From NCBI RefSeq assembly GCF_000353285.1, contig NZ_KB731326.1:186001-250000 (forward strand): a stretch of 64,000 nucleotides of DNA, written 5' to 3'. This DNA is from Leptolyngbya boryana PCC 6306. Lineage in GTDB: Bacteria > Cyanobacteriota > Cyanobacteriia > Leptolyngbyales > Leptolyngbyaceae. Position numbers and translations under genes: made by a program. The notes below the pieces were generated by a model that was given only the letters and a program-made list of their open reading frames with translations, searched no databases and had not been told where the DNA came from. Shown here in pieces: positions 36,744 through 45,298 of the stretch (position 1 is its first letter; every line of letters starts with the position of its first letter).

Positions 36744-38764
36744 AACGTCGGTATTTTCTTCAAACGACAGCTTTAAGTGCAATTTATCTCGCTCAGGCAG
36801 AACAGTATCGTCAGGCATTAGCTCGATCGAGTTCACGCAAACTTGCATTATTAGTCGGCATTAATAGTTATTCGGAGACTCGCAATCGCAGTCTTTCCCC
36901 TCTAAACGGTTGCAAAACTGATGTTGAACTTCAACGCGAACTTCTAATTCATCGCTTTGGTTTCAAACCTTCAGATATCAAAATCTTGCTCAACGAAGAT
37001 GCAACTCGAAGCAACATCCTACAAACTTTCGAGACTCATCTAATTCAGCAAGCAAACTCAGATGATATTGTTATGTTTCACTTTTCAGGACATGGCTCAC
37101 GAGTGTTCGACTCTGAAGCAATTACCTCGGATCAAGCAAATACCGCTTTCGTTCCTGCGGCTTCAAATCATCTCAATCCTGACCAAAGCGTGAATGACAT
37201 TATGGGCAAGACCTTATTTCTATTAATGTCAGCCCTGAAAACAGAGAATGTTACTGCCGTTTTTGATTGTTGTTACTCAGGGGGTGGAACTCGCGGAAGT
37301 GAACGAGTTCGAGCCGATGCAAGCAATACGCTCTATCAACCGAGCAAAGTAGAAATTGACTATCAGAAGAGTTGGATGCGAAAGCTGGGATTGACTCCTG
37401 AACAATTGCGCGATCGCAGAAAGAAAGGCGCGAAAGGTGTAATTCTCGCTGCCGCCACAGCGAACCAACTTGCAAAAGAAAATGATCTCGCTGATGTATC
37501 TTCTGGCTTGTTCACGTACTTTCTCACTCAATACCTTTGGGAATCAGCAGAGAGTTTAACGGACGCAGAAGCAATGATTAAACGATCGCTGTTCGCTGCC
37601 ACAGGCTTCCAAGAACCCGTTTTTGATGTTGGACCCGAACTTACAACAAAGCCAATCTACTTCACGGCTCCGATTGATCGATCAGCTCAAGCGGTGGTGC
37701 AATCCATTCGACAAAATCAAGCTACTCTTTGGTTAGGAGGATTAGATAAGAGAACATTAGAATCTTTTGGAACGGGATCAACGTTCTCAACATTAGAGGG
37801 AACAGAGACAGTAACCATCATTGAACGAAAAGGATTAACCGCGATCGCAAAAATTCCCAGCAAGCTCCGCCCCGGAACATTGCTAAAAGAATCCGCACGA
37901 GTCATTCCAAGAACAATCAAACTGCGAATTGGTTTAGATTCATCGTTTGACGATCAAGCGCTGAAGATTGAGAGCGATCGCATCGAATTTGTCCCGACTC
38001 AAAACGGTGCTTATCCTCAATTCGTTCAACATATTCTCAGTCGCGCAACTTCAAACAGCATTGGATTATTCTCACCGAGCTTAGAACGATTGCCTGATTC
38101 ATTTGGGCAAGCTGATGAATCGATTTCAGATGCGATCGTACGTCTCACCCCCAGATTTCAGAGTCTTTTCGCCGCTCATCTCATTCGCCAAACCCTCAAC
38201 CCGACTGCTTCACAGTTAAACATTGAAGTTTCACTACATCGCCAAAACCAACCGGATCAAATCATCGCTCAGTCTAGTACAAATCGAAGTTCAAACCTTC
38301 GCAATCAACCGATTCCAGTTAAAACGCCTTGTCAATTTCAGATTAAAAATCACGATCGTTCATCGCTTTACTTACTCATTGCCTTGATCAGTCCGAATGG
38401 TCGTTTTTCGATCGTTTTTCCGAATGATTACATTAGCGGAGATTTGAGCGGTGAAGTGTCTGCAAAAGCAAATCGATTCGTTCCTGATCCAGATCAAGGC
38501 GAAACCTTCAGAATTGTACCTCCTTTAGTTGGACGAGGTGAAGCTTTAATTGTTGCGAGCCGTAATCCACTCACGAGAACTTACAAACAACTAAGAACAC
38601 TAGCAGAAGAATCGAATCGAATGCCAATCGCGATCGCAACTCAGCGGGGAATTGATGCGATCGAGAATCTTCTCTCTGATCTCGATCGCCAATCTGGTCA
38701 TTCCACTTACAAGATTAGCACTGAAGATGTTGCCACTCTTTCCCTTGCATTCCAAATTATCTAA
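36740..38764 (+). CDS. Caspase-like protease (peptidase C14) with DUF4384-type C-terminus
   Basis: 674 residues from the Met of MKRRYFLQTTALSAIYLAQA, whose RR start and hydrophobic run suggest a Tat-like signal. The caspase domain has KLALLVGINSY, a catalytic His near 118 in FHFSGHGSR, and a Cys in FDCCYSGGG (177/178; the second Cys is the usual nucleophile). The middle is unassigned. The C-terminal ~150 residues (CQFQIKNHDRSSLYLLIALISPNG ... SIVFPND) fit DUF4384. The start overlaps the CHAT-TPR stop codon, so two caspase-fold proteases are made from one coupled message. Confidence 0.87.
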   Translation: MKRRYFLQTTALSAIYLAQAEQYRQALARSSSRKLALLVGINSYSETRNRSLSPLNGCKTDVELQRELLIHRFGFKPSDIKILLNEDATRSNILQTFETHLIQQANSDDIVMFHFSGHGSRVFDSEAITSDQANTAFVPAASNHLNPDQSVNDIMGKTLFLLMSALKTENVTAVFDCCYSGGGTRGSERVRADASNTLYQPSKVEIDYQKSWMRKLGLTPEQLRDRRKKGAKGVILAAATANQLAKENDLADVSSGLFTYFLTQYLWESAESLTDAEAMIKRSLFAATGFQEPVFDVGPELTTKPIYFTAPIDRSAQAVVQSIRQNQATLWLGGLDKRTLESFGTGSTFSTLEGTETVTIIERKGLTAIAKIPSKLRPGTLLKESARVIPRTIKLRIGLDSSFDDQALKIESDRIEFVPTQNGAYPQFVQHILSRATSNSIGLFSPSLERLPDSFGQADESISDAIVRLTPRFQSLFAAHLIRQTLNPTASQLNIEVSLHRQNQPDQIIAQSSTNRSSNLRNQPIPVKTPCQFQIKNHDRSSLYLLIALISPNGRFSIVFPNDYISGDLSGEVSAKANRFVPDPDQGETFRIVPPLVGRGEALIVASRNPLTRTYKQLRTLAEESNRMPIAIATQRGIDAIENLLSDLDRQSGHSTYKISTEDVATLSLAFQII

Positions 38765-38940
38765 AGATTTACTACATCACAGGGTACTGTCAACTTAACC
38801 CTCGTGACCCCGATCGTCGAAGCCTTGCCGTACCAAAACATTGACAACATCACCCTGATGGCTGTGGCAATATGGCTAGGATGGTGCCTCTTCTAATAAC
38901 GGCCTCGGAAAAAATTAGTTGTAGCCAATGAGTTAAATAA

Positions 38941-38975
38941 CTCTGCAATGAAACTCGATGAGCTTCATTGCAGAG
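38941..38975. terminator. Hairpin at the end of the IS1-split gene
   Basis: CTCTGCAATGAA pairs perfectly with TTCATTGCAGAG (12 bp, 11-nt loop). It starts 11 nt beyond the stop of the minus-strand gene ending at 38986, with a weak TTATTT run on that strand. The preceding 38765-38940 holds no convincing gene, although a short plus-strand stretch (LVTPIVEALPYQ...) is open to about 38900. Confidence 0.7.
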
Positions 38976-38985
38976 CCAAGATGCT

Positions 38986-39280
38986 TTATGGACGACAGAT
39001 TAACGTCCCAGCAACCGGGGTCAGTGCCCTGACCGTTGCGGTATTAGGACCGCCGCCGCCTGTCACAACAAACTGTTCAGAGCCTCTTTCGTTCATGTAT
39101 TGAACGGTCACCTCTGTCCCAAAGGTCAAGTATGTTAAAGAATTCCTTCCCGATAGTGCTTGAGTGACAGCATTTGTTCTGACATCCTGTGATGATCGAC
39201 AATCGACCGTGAGCAGCGACAAACTTGTCTGTGGGTACTGTGGTGGTTCCAGAAGACCGATATCCTCCAAGGTTTCTGTG
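38986..39280 (-). pseudogene. Secreted-protein gene split by IS1, 3' part
   Basis: Removing IS1 and one target copy joins ACA-GAA-AC to C-TTG-GAG-GAT, giving PSPITETLEDIGLLEPPQYPQ in frame with the 5' part at 40123-40316. This part encodes LLTVDCRSSQDVRTNAVTQAL, a Gly-rich turn (TGGGGPN) and a C-terminal TLICRP, with two cysteines that could pair. The rebuilt protein is about 158 residues, exported, of unknown function. No other lesion was seen, so the split is probably recent. Confidence 0.82.
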
Positions 39281-40122
39281 GGTAGTGTTCTAGATGTGTG
39301 GGCATAACGTTATACTGCTCGCCCGAACTCATGACGATTGATGAATAATCCAATCACAGTATCATGCATCTTCTCAGTCTTGGAAAAACAGATCGTCTTT
39401 CTGGCAAGCCGCTTGATCCGAGTTCTCAAAGTTAGATGTTTCCGCTCAATGCGCTGTGTGTTGGCTTTGCCAACCGTATGGTGCTGCTCATCTAGCAATC
39501 GCAAGTAAGCTCCCCAACTATCGGTGTAAAACCGTTGAATCGAAAAAGGAGCTAACAGTTGCTGAAGTTGCTTAAGAGCTGAGTCTTCATGGGTGGCTAG
39601 CACATAGGCAAGGACTTTTCCAGTTTGATGGTCAATCGCGTGCCACAACCATCGTTGATGCTGCTTTGACTCGACAAAACTCCACATCTCGTCCATCTCC
39701 GCCGCCTCGACTCTGACGACCATGACTGCCGTGTTATCCGGTTGGTGCTGTTCGAGCAGACTTATGTTTACTTGTTCAAGTTGACTTGACTTTTTTTCAG
39801 CGTTTCAATCACAGTCGTTGGGCTAATCTTCAACACTCTGGCGGTATCACGAATACCACTGCCGTTGATTGCCATGTCGCTGATTTGCGCTTTGACTTCA
39901 GGCAGTCGTCCTCGATAGCTAAAGTTCAAGATAAATGATCGTCTCGAACACTCTAAGTTACGGCAACAATACCGTTGTTTTCCAGCAGCACTGCGACCAT
40001 GCTTAACGACATCCACACTCTGGCAATCGGGACATTGAACAGGTTCTAGGACCATCTCTAGACTCAGCCCTCTAACACATCGTTTTCATTCTGCCATATA
40101 TCCACATATCTAGAACACTACC
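39281..40122 (-). mobile_element. IS1-family element with 9-bp target duplication
   Basis: 842 bp with inverted ends GGTAGTGTTCTAGAT and ATCTAGAACACTACC. The flanks are a perfect 9-bp direct repeat GTTTCTGTG at 39272-39280 and 40123-40131, typical of IS1. It carries an intact-looking two-frame transposase. The insertion splits a secreted-protein gene. Confidence 0.93.
39310..40055 (-). CDS. IS1 transposase InsA-InsB (-1 frameshift)
   Basis: InsA (40055-39768, 95 residues) is a zinc-ribbon and helix-turn-helix protein: CPDCQSVDVVKHGRSAAGKQ, CCRNLECSRRSF, ARVLKISPTTVIETLKK. InsB (to 39310) has the DDE-type domain: EMDEMWSFVESKQHQRWLW, FYTDSWGAYLRLL, NTQRIERKHLTLRTRIKR. The frames meet at an AAAAAAAG run near 39790, the usual IS1 slippery site. 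The start of the second frame as a separate protein is doubtful. The fusion is the likely transposase. Confidence 0.87.
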
Positions 40123-40316
40123 GTTTCTGTGATGGGAGAGGGTTGTCTGACCTGATCCAAGATCCGTTCGATATCGGTACGGCTTTGGGGAGGATGTCCA
40201 ATGACGACGATCGTTGGGAGTGTTGTTTGAGCCTCAGCGGGGTGTGGAGTTAGGACAGTGCTACAAGACGCGACTAAGGATAGTCCGATCAGTGCTTTGC
40301 AAGAGTTGATATTCAT
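40123..40316 (-). pseudogene. Secreted-protein gene split by IS1, 5' part
   Basis: Starts at the Met of MNINSCKALIGLSLVASC with a signal peptide ending HPAEA-QT. An upstream Met at 40358 is possible. The mature start TTLPTIVVIGHPPQSRTDIER continues to PSPITET, where IS1 enters. Promoter-like site 7 lies upstream at 40452-40488. The 3' part is at 38986-39280. Confidence 0.8.
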
Positions 40317-40451
40317 GACTTTCAGAAAGTAAACAGTTTGTTTGAATGTGTTGAGCATAGAGCGCGGTTAAATGTCCCGATGCTCATCATGGTTGACTGT
40401 GCGATCTAAGATGCTCTTAGAAGTTTTAGAGAGTTCATTGAACTTCTCATA

Positions 40452-40488
40452 TCGGTGTAGAGTTCACTCCTAGAGAGGTTATGCAATC
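40452..40488 (-). promoter_or_regulatory. Shared promoter-like motif, site 7
   Basis: The minus strand reads GATTGCATAACCTCTC and then AGTGAACTCTACACC, a near-perfect consensus copy. It precedes the IS1-split secreted gene. The plus-strand CHAT-TPR gene 2 starts at 40534 on the other side. Confidence 0.65.
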
Positions 40489-40533
40489 TCAAGAATTCGC
40501 TCTACGATAAATTCAGACGGTCGAGGAATTGCG

Positions 40534-42798
40534 ATGAACAGCAGATTAAGTTTGATGATGGTGCTGATCCTTGTTGGAACAAACCCTACAATGGCTCAAA
40601 CCACTCTGGTTACTCAACTTCAGCACTCTGAAAAAGTCGAAGCAGATCGATTGTTTAATCAAGGATTGCAGCAATATCAGGAAAATCAGTATGGATCTGC
40701 GATCACATCCTGGCAATCTGCATTAAAGCTTTACCGAAGACTTCGTGATCGACCAGGAGAAGCGCAAACCCTACTACATCAAGGTAAAGTCAGCTTTGCT
40801 CTGTCTCGCTATGGAGAAGCGCTGCAACTATACAGTGAAGCACTACCGATTATCAGATCGCTGAAAAATCAAGATAGCGAATCTACTCTACTCTTACTTC
40901 AAGGGAATGCTTACTTTGCTCTAGCCCGCTATGAGGAAGCATTGCAACTCTATCATCAAGCATTGTCGATCGCTCAAGCGGTTCAAAACCACAGTGAGGA
41001 AGCCAACAGCCTGATGAGCCAAGCGAATGTCTATACATCTCTTCTTCGCTACGACGAGGCAATTCACACCTACGGTGAAGCACTCCTCATCTTCCAAGCC
41101 GTTCAAGATCGCAGAGGCGAAGCAACCGTTCTACTTAATCTAGCAACAACCTATCGCCGCTCCTCCCGCTACAAGGAAGCGCTTCAGTACTACAATCAAG
41201 CACTGCCCATTTTTCAAAAACTGAAAAACCGTATTCTTGAAGCACACACCTTATTAAGTCGAGGCATTGCTTACGTTTCCCTCTCTCGCTATGAAGAAGC
41301 AATGGCTGGCTACAATCAAGCACTGCCCATTTTTCAAAAACTCAACGCTCGCGATCATGAAGCAAACGCCTGGATGAATCTGGGGTTCGCTCAATTTGCA
41401 GTGCAGCAATTTTCTCAAGCAGAACGGTCGCTCAGACGGGCGATCGCAGTATTTGAACAAATTCGATTAGACCGACTCTCTGAAGCAAATAAAATTTCAG
41501 TGTTTGAGACGCAAACGAAGAGCTATCGGGCGTTACAAGAAGTTTTAATTGCTCAAAATCAACCTGAAACTGCCCTGACCATTTCAGAGTGGGGGCGTAC
41601 TAAAGCTTTAGTTGAACGGTTAACTCAACAGCTACAACCATCCTCGCAACTGATTAGCCAAGCCCCCTCTCTTGCTACCCTGACTCAGACTGCACGATCG
41701 CAAAATGCCACTTTAGTGGAGTATTCAGTCATTGATGATCCTAAAGGGCAAGAAACGCGACTCTTTATATGGGTGATTCAACCGAATGGCAGCATTGCGT
41801 TTCGTCAAGTCAATCTTGCAGCAGTTCTACCGAAGCAATGTCCAACAATTTCTCGTTTGATTGGTAACAGTCGTGACTCAATCGGTGTTCGTAGCTCCCA
41901 ATCAGATTGGCTCATTGTCGATGCAGTCACTCAAAAGCATCCTTGTACTCAGTCTGATCCCGATGAGAATTTCACAACACTTTATAAACTGCTAATCGAA
42001 CCGATCGCGTCTCTACTTCCAACTGATCCGAATCAGCACATTGTTTTTATTCCCGATCGCACTCTTTTTCTTGTTCCTCTTGCTGCGCTTAAATCTGCTG
42101 ATGGTCAATTTCTAATCGAGAAGCACACAATTCGCACTGCCCCTTCTATCCGACTCCTAGACAAAACCCGTGCCCTCAAATCACTGTCAAGCGGGCAAGG
42201 TGCGCTAATTGTTGGGAATCCTTTCATGCCGAATGATCCAAATTCAGCACAACCGCTCTCGAATTTGCCAAACGCCGCACAAGAAGCGAATGCAATCGCG
42301 CCTTTATTTGGCACTCAAGCAATCACTGGCAAGCAAGGAACTAAGAAAACTGTCCTTCAACAAATGTCGGATGCAAGGATCATTCATCTTGCAACGCATG
42401 GCTCGTTCGACGATCGTAATGGCTTCAAAAGCTGGTTGGCGCTTGCTCCATCTGAAACAGATAATGGAATTCTCACGGCTGAAGAAGTTGCACAATTGAA
42501 GCTAAATGCAGATTTAGTGGTCTTGAGTGCCTGTGATACTGGACGTGGAAAAGTAACTGGAGATGGAGTCATTGGACTATCGCGATCGTTCATCAGTGCA
42601 GGTGTTCCAAGTGTGATTGTTTCACTCTGGGCTGTTCCTGATGCTCCGACGGCTGAACTAATGCAGGCATTCTATCAACAGTTGAAACACAATGCCGATA
42701 AAGCACAAGCACTCCGTCAAGCAATGTTAACGACTCTCAAAACTCATCCCAATCCAAAAAATTGGGCAGCATTCACACTCATCGGTGAAGGGCTATAA
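40534..42798 (+). CDS. Exported CHAT-TPR protease-like protein 2
   Basis: 754 residues, a shorter paralogue of the 33996 protein. Signal peptide (LSLMMVLILVGTNPTMAQ), about six 40-residue TPRs (SRYGEALQLYSEALPIIRSLKNQ type), the same linker (ALTISEWGRTKALVERLTQQ) and a CHAT domain with His622 in HLATHGS and Cys667 in LSACDTGRG. The CHAT half is close to paralogue 1, while the repeat number differs by about four units. No intact caspase gene follows. Confidence 0.9.
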   Translation: MNSRLSLMMVLILVGTNPTMAQTTLVTQLQHSEKVEADRLFNQGLQQYQENQYGSAITSWQSALKLYRRLRDRPGEAQTLLHQGKVSFALSRYGEALQLYSEALPIIRSLKNQDSESTLLLLQGNAYFALARYEEALQLYHQALSIAQAVQNHSEEANSLMSQANVYTSLLRYDEAIHTYGEALLIFQAVQDRRGEATVLLNLATTYRRSSRYKEALQYYNQALPIFQKLKNRILEAHTLLSRGIAYVSLSRYEEAMAGYNQALPIFQKLNARDHEANAWMNLGFAQFAVQQFSQAERSLRRAIAVFEQIRLDRLSEANKISVFETQTKSYRALQEVLIAQNQPETALTISEWGRTKALVERLTQQLQPSSQLISQAPSLATLTQTARSQNATLVEYSVIDDPKGQETRLFIWVIQPNGSIAFRQVNLAAVLPKQCPTISRLIGNSRDSIGVRSSQSDWLIVDAVTQKHPCTQSDPDENFTTLYKLLIEPIASLLPTDPNQHIVFIPDRTLFLVPLAALKSADGQFLIEKHTIRTAPSIRLLDKTRALKSLSSGQGALIVGNPFMPNDPNSAQPLSNLPNAAQEANAIAPLFGTQAITGKQGTKKTVLQQMSDARIIHLATHGSFDDRNGFKSWLALAPSETDNGILTAEEVAQLKLNADLVVLSACDTGRGKVTGDGVIGLSRSFISAGVPSVIVSLWAVPDAPTAELMQAFYQQLKHNADKAQALRQAMLTTLKTHPNPKNWAAFTLIGEGL

Positions 42799-43210
42799 GA
42801 TGTCGTCATGGCAACGATATTATCTTCAGCCTTGGTCGAGGCGTTAAATCTGTCATCAAGCGCGGTCTGGCTGGCGCTGCTACTTTACGATCATCCCTAC
42901 TAGTTGTAGCGTGTGGGAAAAATAGGGTTCGGGATAGACTTAGAAATGAACAGATAGAGTTCGAGATAGGGTTCGCTCATATTTTGCACCTTGTCTCATT
43001 GAAACGTCTGTGGAAATATCTATGAAATAAGGGTTTGAGAAATGGGAGCAATTAGAGGTTTGAACCGAAACTATTTCGACAGCACGCAAAATCAGGCATT
43101 TCGAGTCGTCTGAAGCACTGCTGTTGTAGAAATTTATATTGGCTAGAAAGCCTCTCTAACAGGACTTACAGCGATTAATGTCTAAGTGTTAAGGTATCAA
43201 TCAAAGATAG
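42799..43210. other. Gap after CHAT-TPR gene 2, no intact gene
   Basis: Immediately after the stop codon a tiny frame (ATG at 42801) reads MSSWQRYYLQPWS, which loosely recalls the RRYFLQT start of the caspase gene that follows CHAT-TPR gene 1. It may be a remnant, but the match is too short to be firm. The remainder shows no credible gene, hairpin or repeat. Confidence 0.35.
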
Positions 43211-43246
43211 GGATCGATTTAGATCCGGATCTCGATCTGTTTCGAT
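43211..43246 (+). repeat. Interspersed hairpin repeat, copy 3
   Basis: Begins GGATCGATTTAGATCCGGAT and ends GTTTCGATCT, an imperfect palindrome like those at 497-534 and 7964-7997. It lies 6 nt before the intron A fragment, in the same relative orientation as the copy beside intron A. Confidence 0.75.
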
Positions 43247-43252
43247 CTCTAC

Positions 43253-43447
43253 GCGCGACCTTCAGCGTTGCGCCTCTACTGGGAAGCCGTCTTCCCCCTG
43301 AGTTCCTGTCCCATGTTCCCATGTAAAAGGGTCACTGACCCCGCCTACATCAGCAGTAAGTAATGACCCTGATGGCGTGCAAGGCACAAAAGCCTGAATC
43401 ACTCTTAACCTCTAAGAATGACAGGGCAAGGGCAAGCTGGATAAGGT
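43253..43447 (+). mobile_element. 5' fragment of a group II intron related to intron A
   Basis: Starting with GCGCGACCTT, these ~195 nt align with the 5' end of intron A (7957 downward) with few differences, including GGGAAGCCGTCTTCCCC and AAAAGGGTCACTGACCCCGC. The alignment stops at GGATAAGGT. No RT gene or domain V follows. An ISL3 element begins 17 nt further on. It is either the remnant of a deleted intron or a truncated insertion. Confidence 0.85.
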
Positions 43448-43464
43448 ATGGCGCGACAATAGTA

Positions 43465-45269
43465 GGCACTTGTCCAAATTTGGTGATCTAGCATTGAGAG
43501 GGAGCTAACTTGTCAGCAAGAAGCGCTGCTCTAGTAACTTGATTCCTGCTCGACCGTACATCTGCCTTTTAAGTAGCTTCAATCGATTGATTTGCCCTTC
43601 TACGGGTCCGTTACTAATCGGCAGAGTCATTGCTGCTTTGACTGCTTCATAATCCTGCTGTAGTCCTTGAGCAAACTTCTGAAAAGGAACGAGATCGCTG
43701 ACCTCCACTTGCTTTAACCAAGTCTCGAACTGCTCTGCTTGCCGACGACGAATGATTTTGCAAAATGCCTCACTCAGTTCAATTGCGGTTTTCAAAACAG
43801 GCGAGTGTATCTTCAATCTCTTAATCAGTTGTTTTTGCTCACGGGTGCGCTTCTTTGGTACACGCATCACAAGCCAAGTCGCTCGATTCGCACTCAGCGG
43901 TGTAGCAGGAACCGTTGACCCAGCCTTGCGTTTTGGAGTAGGCAAACGAGGGTGATCTTGAGATTGAGAAGTCAGAGGCTTGGCTTCGCGTAACCGATGA
44001 ACATATCGACTTAATGTTCGTCTACTCCCCTTGTAGCCTTGGCGTTTTAGTGCACTAAACAATCCGTAGGGTTGCTTGTGCTTTTGTAAGGACTCAAGGA
44101 TGAAGGCTCGATAGGGCACAGCTAGGCTATCGCCATAGTCACTGCGTCGTTGAGGGTCAGCAAACTGAGGTTTGCGAAGGTCTCGTTGGACAGTCCGAAT
44201 CCCCAAGCCAACTTCCTCGGCAATCGCAGTAGTAGACCATCCTTGCTCAAACAAACTCCAGATTGTTTGATGTTGTGTACTACGCTTCTGCCAGTGAGCA
44301 GAACCAATGGTCTGCTCTGCTTGTGGTTCAGCGTCTGTTTCTGGTGCTAGGGCTGATTTTGGAACTAAATCGCTCAAATGCTGGGCAATGACCGCAATCG
44401 TTTCTGAACTCACCTGCTTCGACTCGGTTTTCCCGACCGTTTTCAACACCTGAGTTTGAGTTCTCAAAACTTGCTCTAAAACCTCCGCCAGATTCTGCAT
44501 CAGATGGAATCGGTCTGCAACTTGAGTGGCACTCGGCGCACCTGCTGTAATTGCACTCCGATACGTGGAGGAGCGGTCTCGTGATACGAATTCGATGCCG
44601 CGATACTGGCTCAACCATTCGGCAACAGGTTCCGCCGCTCGTCCGGGGAGTAATGCAATCGGTTTATGCGTCTCTAAATCCACAATAATCGTGCCATAGC
44701 TCACACATTTCCGAAAAGCAAAATCATCAATTCCGACAATTCGAGGCGAGGCAACTTGTGGAGGAGGTAGGCGCATCACCAATCGCAGAATAGTATTGCG
44801 GCTTACAGGACAATGCAGCTTCTGGCTCAGCCTAATTCCGGCTGCACCTCCTAATACCAAGCCGATTTCACTCAATTGATCGTTCAGCCGTCGCGTCCGG
44901 CGTGCCCAAGGTGCTGCGATTTCGTGCAGTCGTTCGCTGAAGATGCGGCGTTGACACGCGGAGTTATCACAGAAGAATTTTCGCACTGCAAATTGCATCA
45001 CCACCCGATAGTCCGCCCACGGCAAATCTCCGAGTGTTCGTTCATAGCAGCTATGCACTCGAACTGCTTCGTGCTGACAAACTGGGCAAGGTGCAAATGC
45101 TTGAGTTGAACAAAGATAAATCTGCACTTGCTTCTGAACGCGATCTAGCTCATAGTTTTGGATTTCTATCTGTTCTGAGTTGGGTAATAGTTCTAAAAAT
45201 CTCACAAGCAATCTGAAGAGTTCCCTGCTCTATTCTAGCGAATTGCTTCACCAAATTTGGACAAGTGCC
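43465..45269 (-). mobile_element. ISL3-family element 1 with 8-bp target duplication
   Basis: 1805 bp with inverted ends GGCACTTGTCCAAATTTGGT and ACCAAATTTGGACAAGTGCC. The flanks are a perfect 8-bp direct repeat CAATAGTA (43457-43464 and 45270-45277), as expected for ISL3. It is the only member of the three-element array with an intact target duplication. Confidence 0.93.
43505..45211 (-). CDS. ISL3 transposase 1
   Basis: 568 residues. An N-terminal zinc-binding region (CPVCQHEAVRVHSCYERTL ... FFCDNSACQRRIFSERL) leads to the DDE-type catalytic domain (RIVGIDDFAFRKCVSYGTIIV, FVSRDRSSTYRSAI, ADRFHLMQNLAEVLEQVLR). The C-terminus (ISNGPVEGQINRLKLLKRQMYGRAG) is the ISL3 signature. An internal helix-turn-helix (WSTTAIAEEVGLGIRTVQRDL) lies near residue 330. 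Full length and apparently intact. Confidence 0.93.
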   Translation of the reverse strand: MLVRFLELLPNSEQIEIQNYELDRVQKQVQIYLCSTQAFAPCPVCQHEAVRVHSCYERTLGDLPWADYRVVMQFAVRKFFCDNSACQRRIFSERLHEIAAPWARRTRRLNDQLSEIGLVLGGAAGIRLSQKLHCPVSRNTILRLVMRLPPPQVASPRIVGIDDFAFRKCVSYGTIIVDLETHKPIALLPGRAAEPVAEWLSQYRGIEFVSRDRSSTYRSAITAGAPSATQVADRFHLMQNLAEVLEQVLRTQTQVLKTVGKTESKQVSSETIAVIAQHLSDLVPKSALAPETDAEPQAEQTIGSAHWQKRSTQHQTIWSLFEQGWSTTAIAEEVGLGIRTVQRDLRKPQFADPQRRSDYGDSLAVPYRAFILESLQKHKQPYGLFSALKRQGYKGSRRTLSRYVHRLREAKPLTSQSQDHPRLPTPKRKAGSTVPATPLSANRATWLVMRVPKKRTREQKQLIKRLKIHSPVLKTAIELSEAFCKIIRRRQAEQFETWLKQVEVSDLVPFQKFAQGLQQDYEAVKAAMTLPISNGPVEGQINRLKLLKRQMYGRAGIKLLEQRFLLTS

Positions 45270-45298
45270 CAATAGTATTGGCTCAACCGACAATTACG

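Noticed and set aside
28490-38764. A type III-E CRISPR (gRAMP/Craspase) locus, because of TPR-CHAT and a sigma-like gene
   Set aside because: No gRAMP effector, Cas1/Cas2 or CRISPR array is present; the CHAT-TPR proteins have signal peptides.
38765-38900. Plus-strand frame LVTPIVEALPYQNIDNITLMA after the caspase gene
   Set aside because: Short, no good start or ribosome-binding site, no recognised match; left as an unexplained stretch.
10914-40488. Reading the shared motif as a plus-strand promoter (GTAGAGTTC ... GGTTATGCAAT)
   Set aside because: Several sites (10914, 11561, 20583, 23474) have no plus-strand gene downstream, while all eight have a minus-strand gene.
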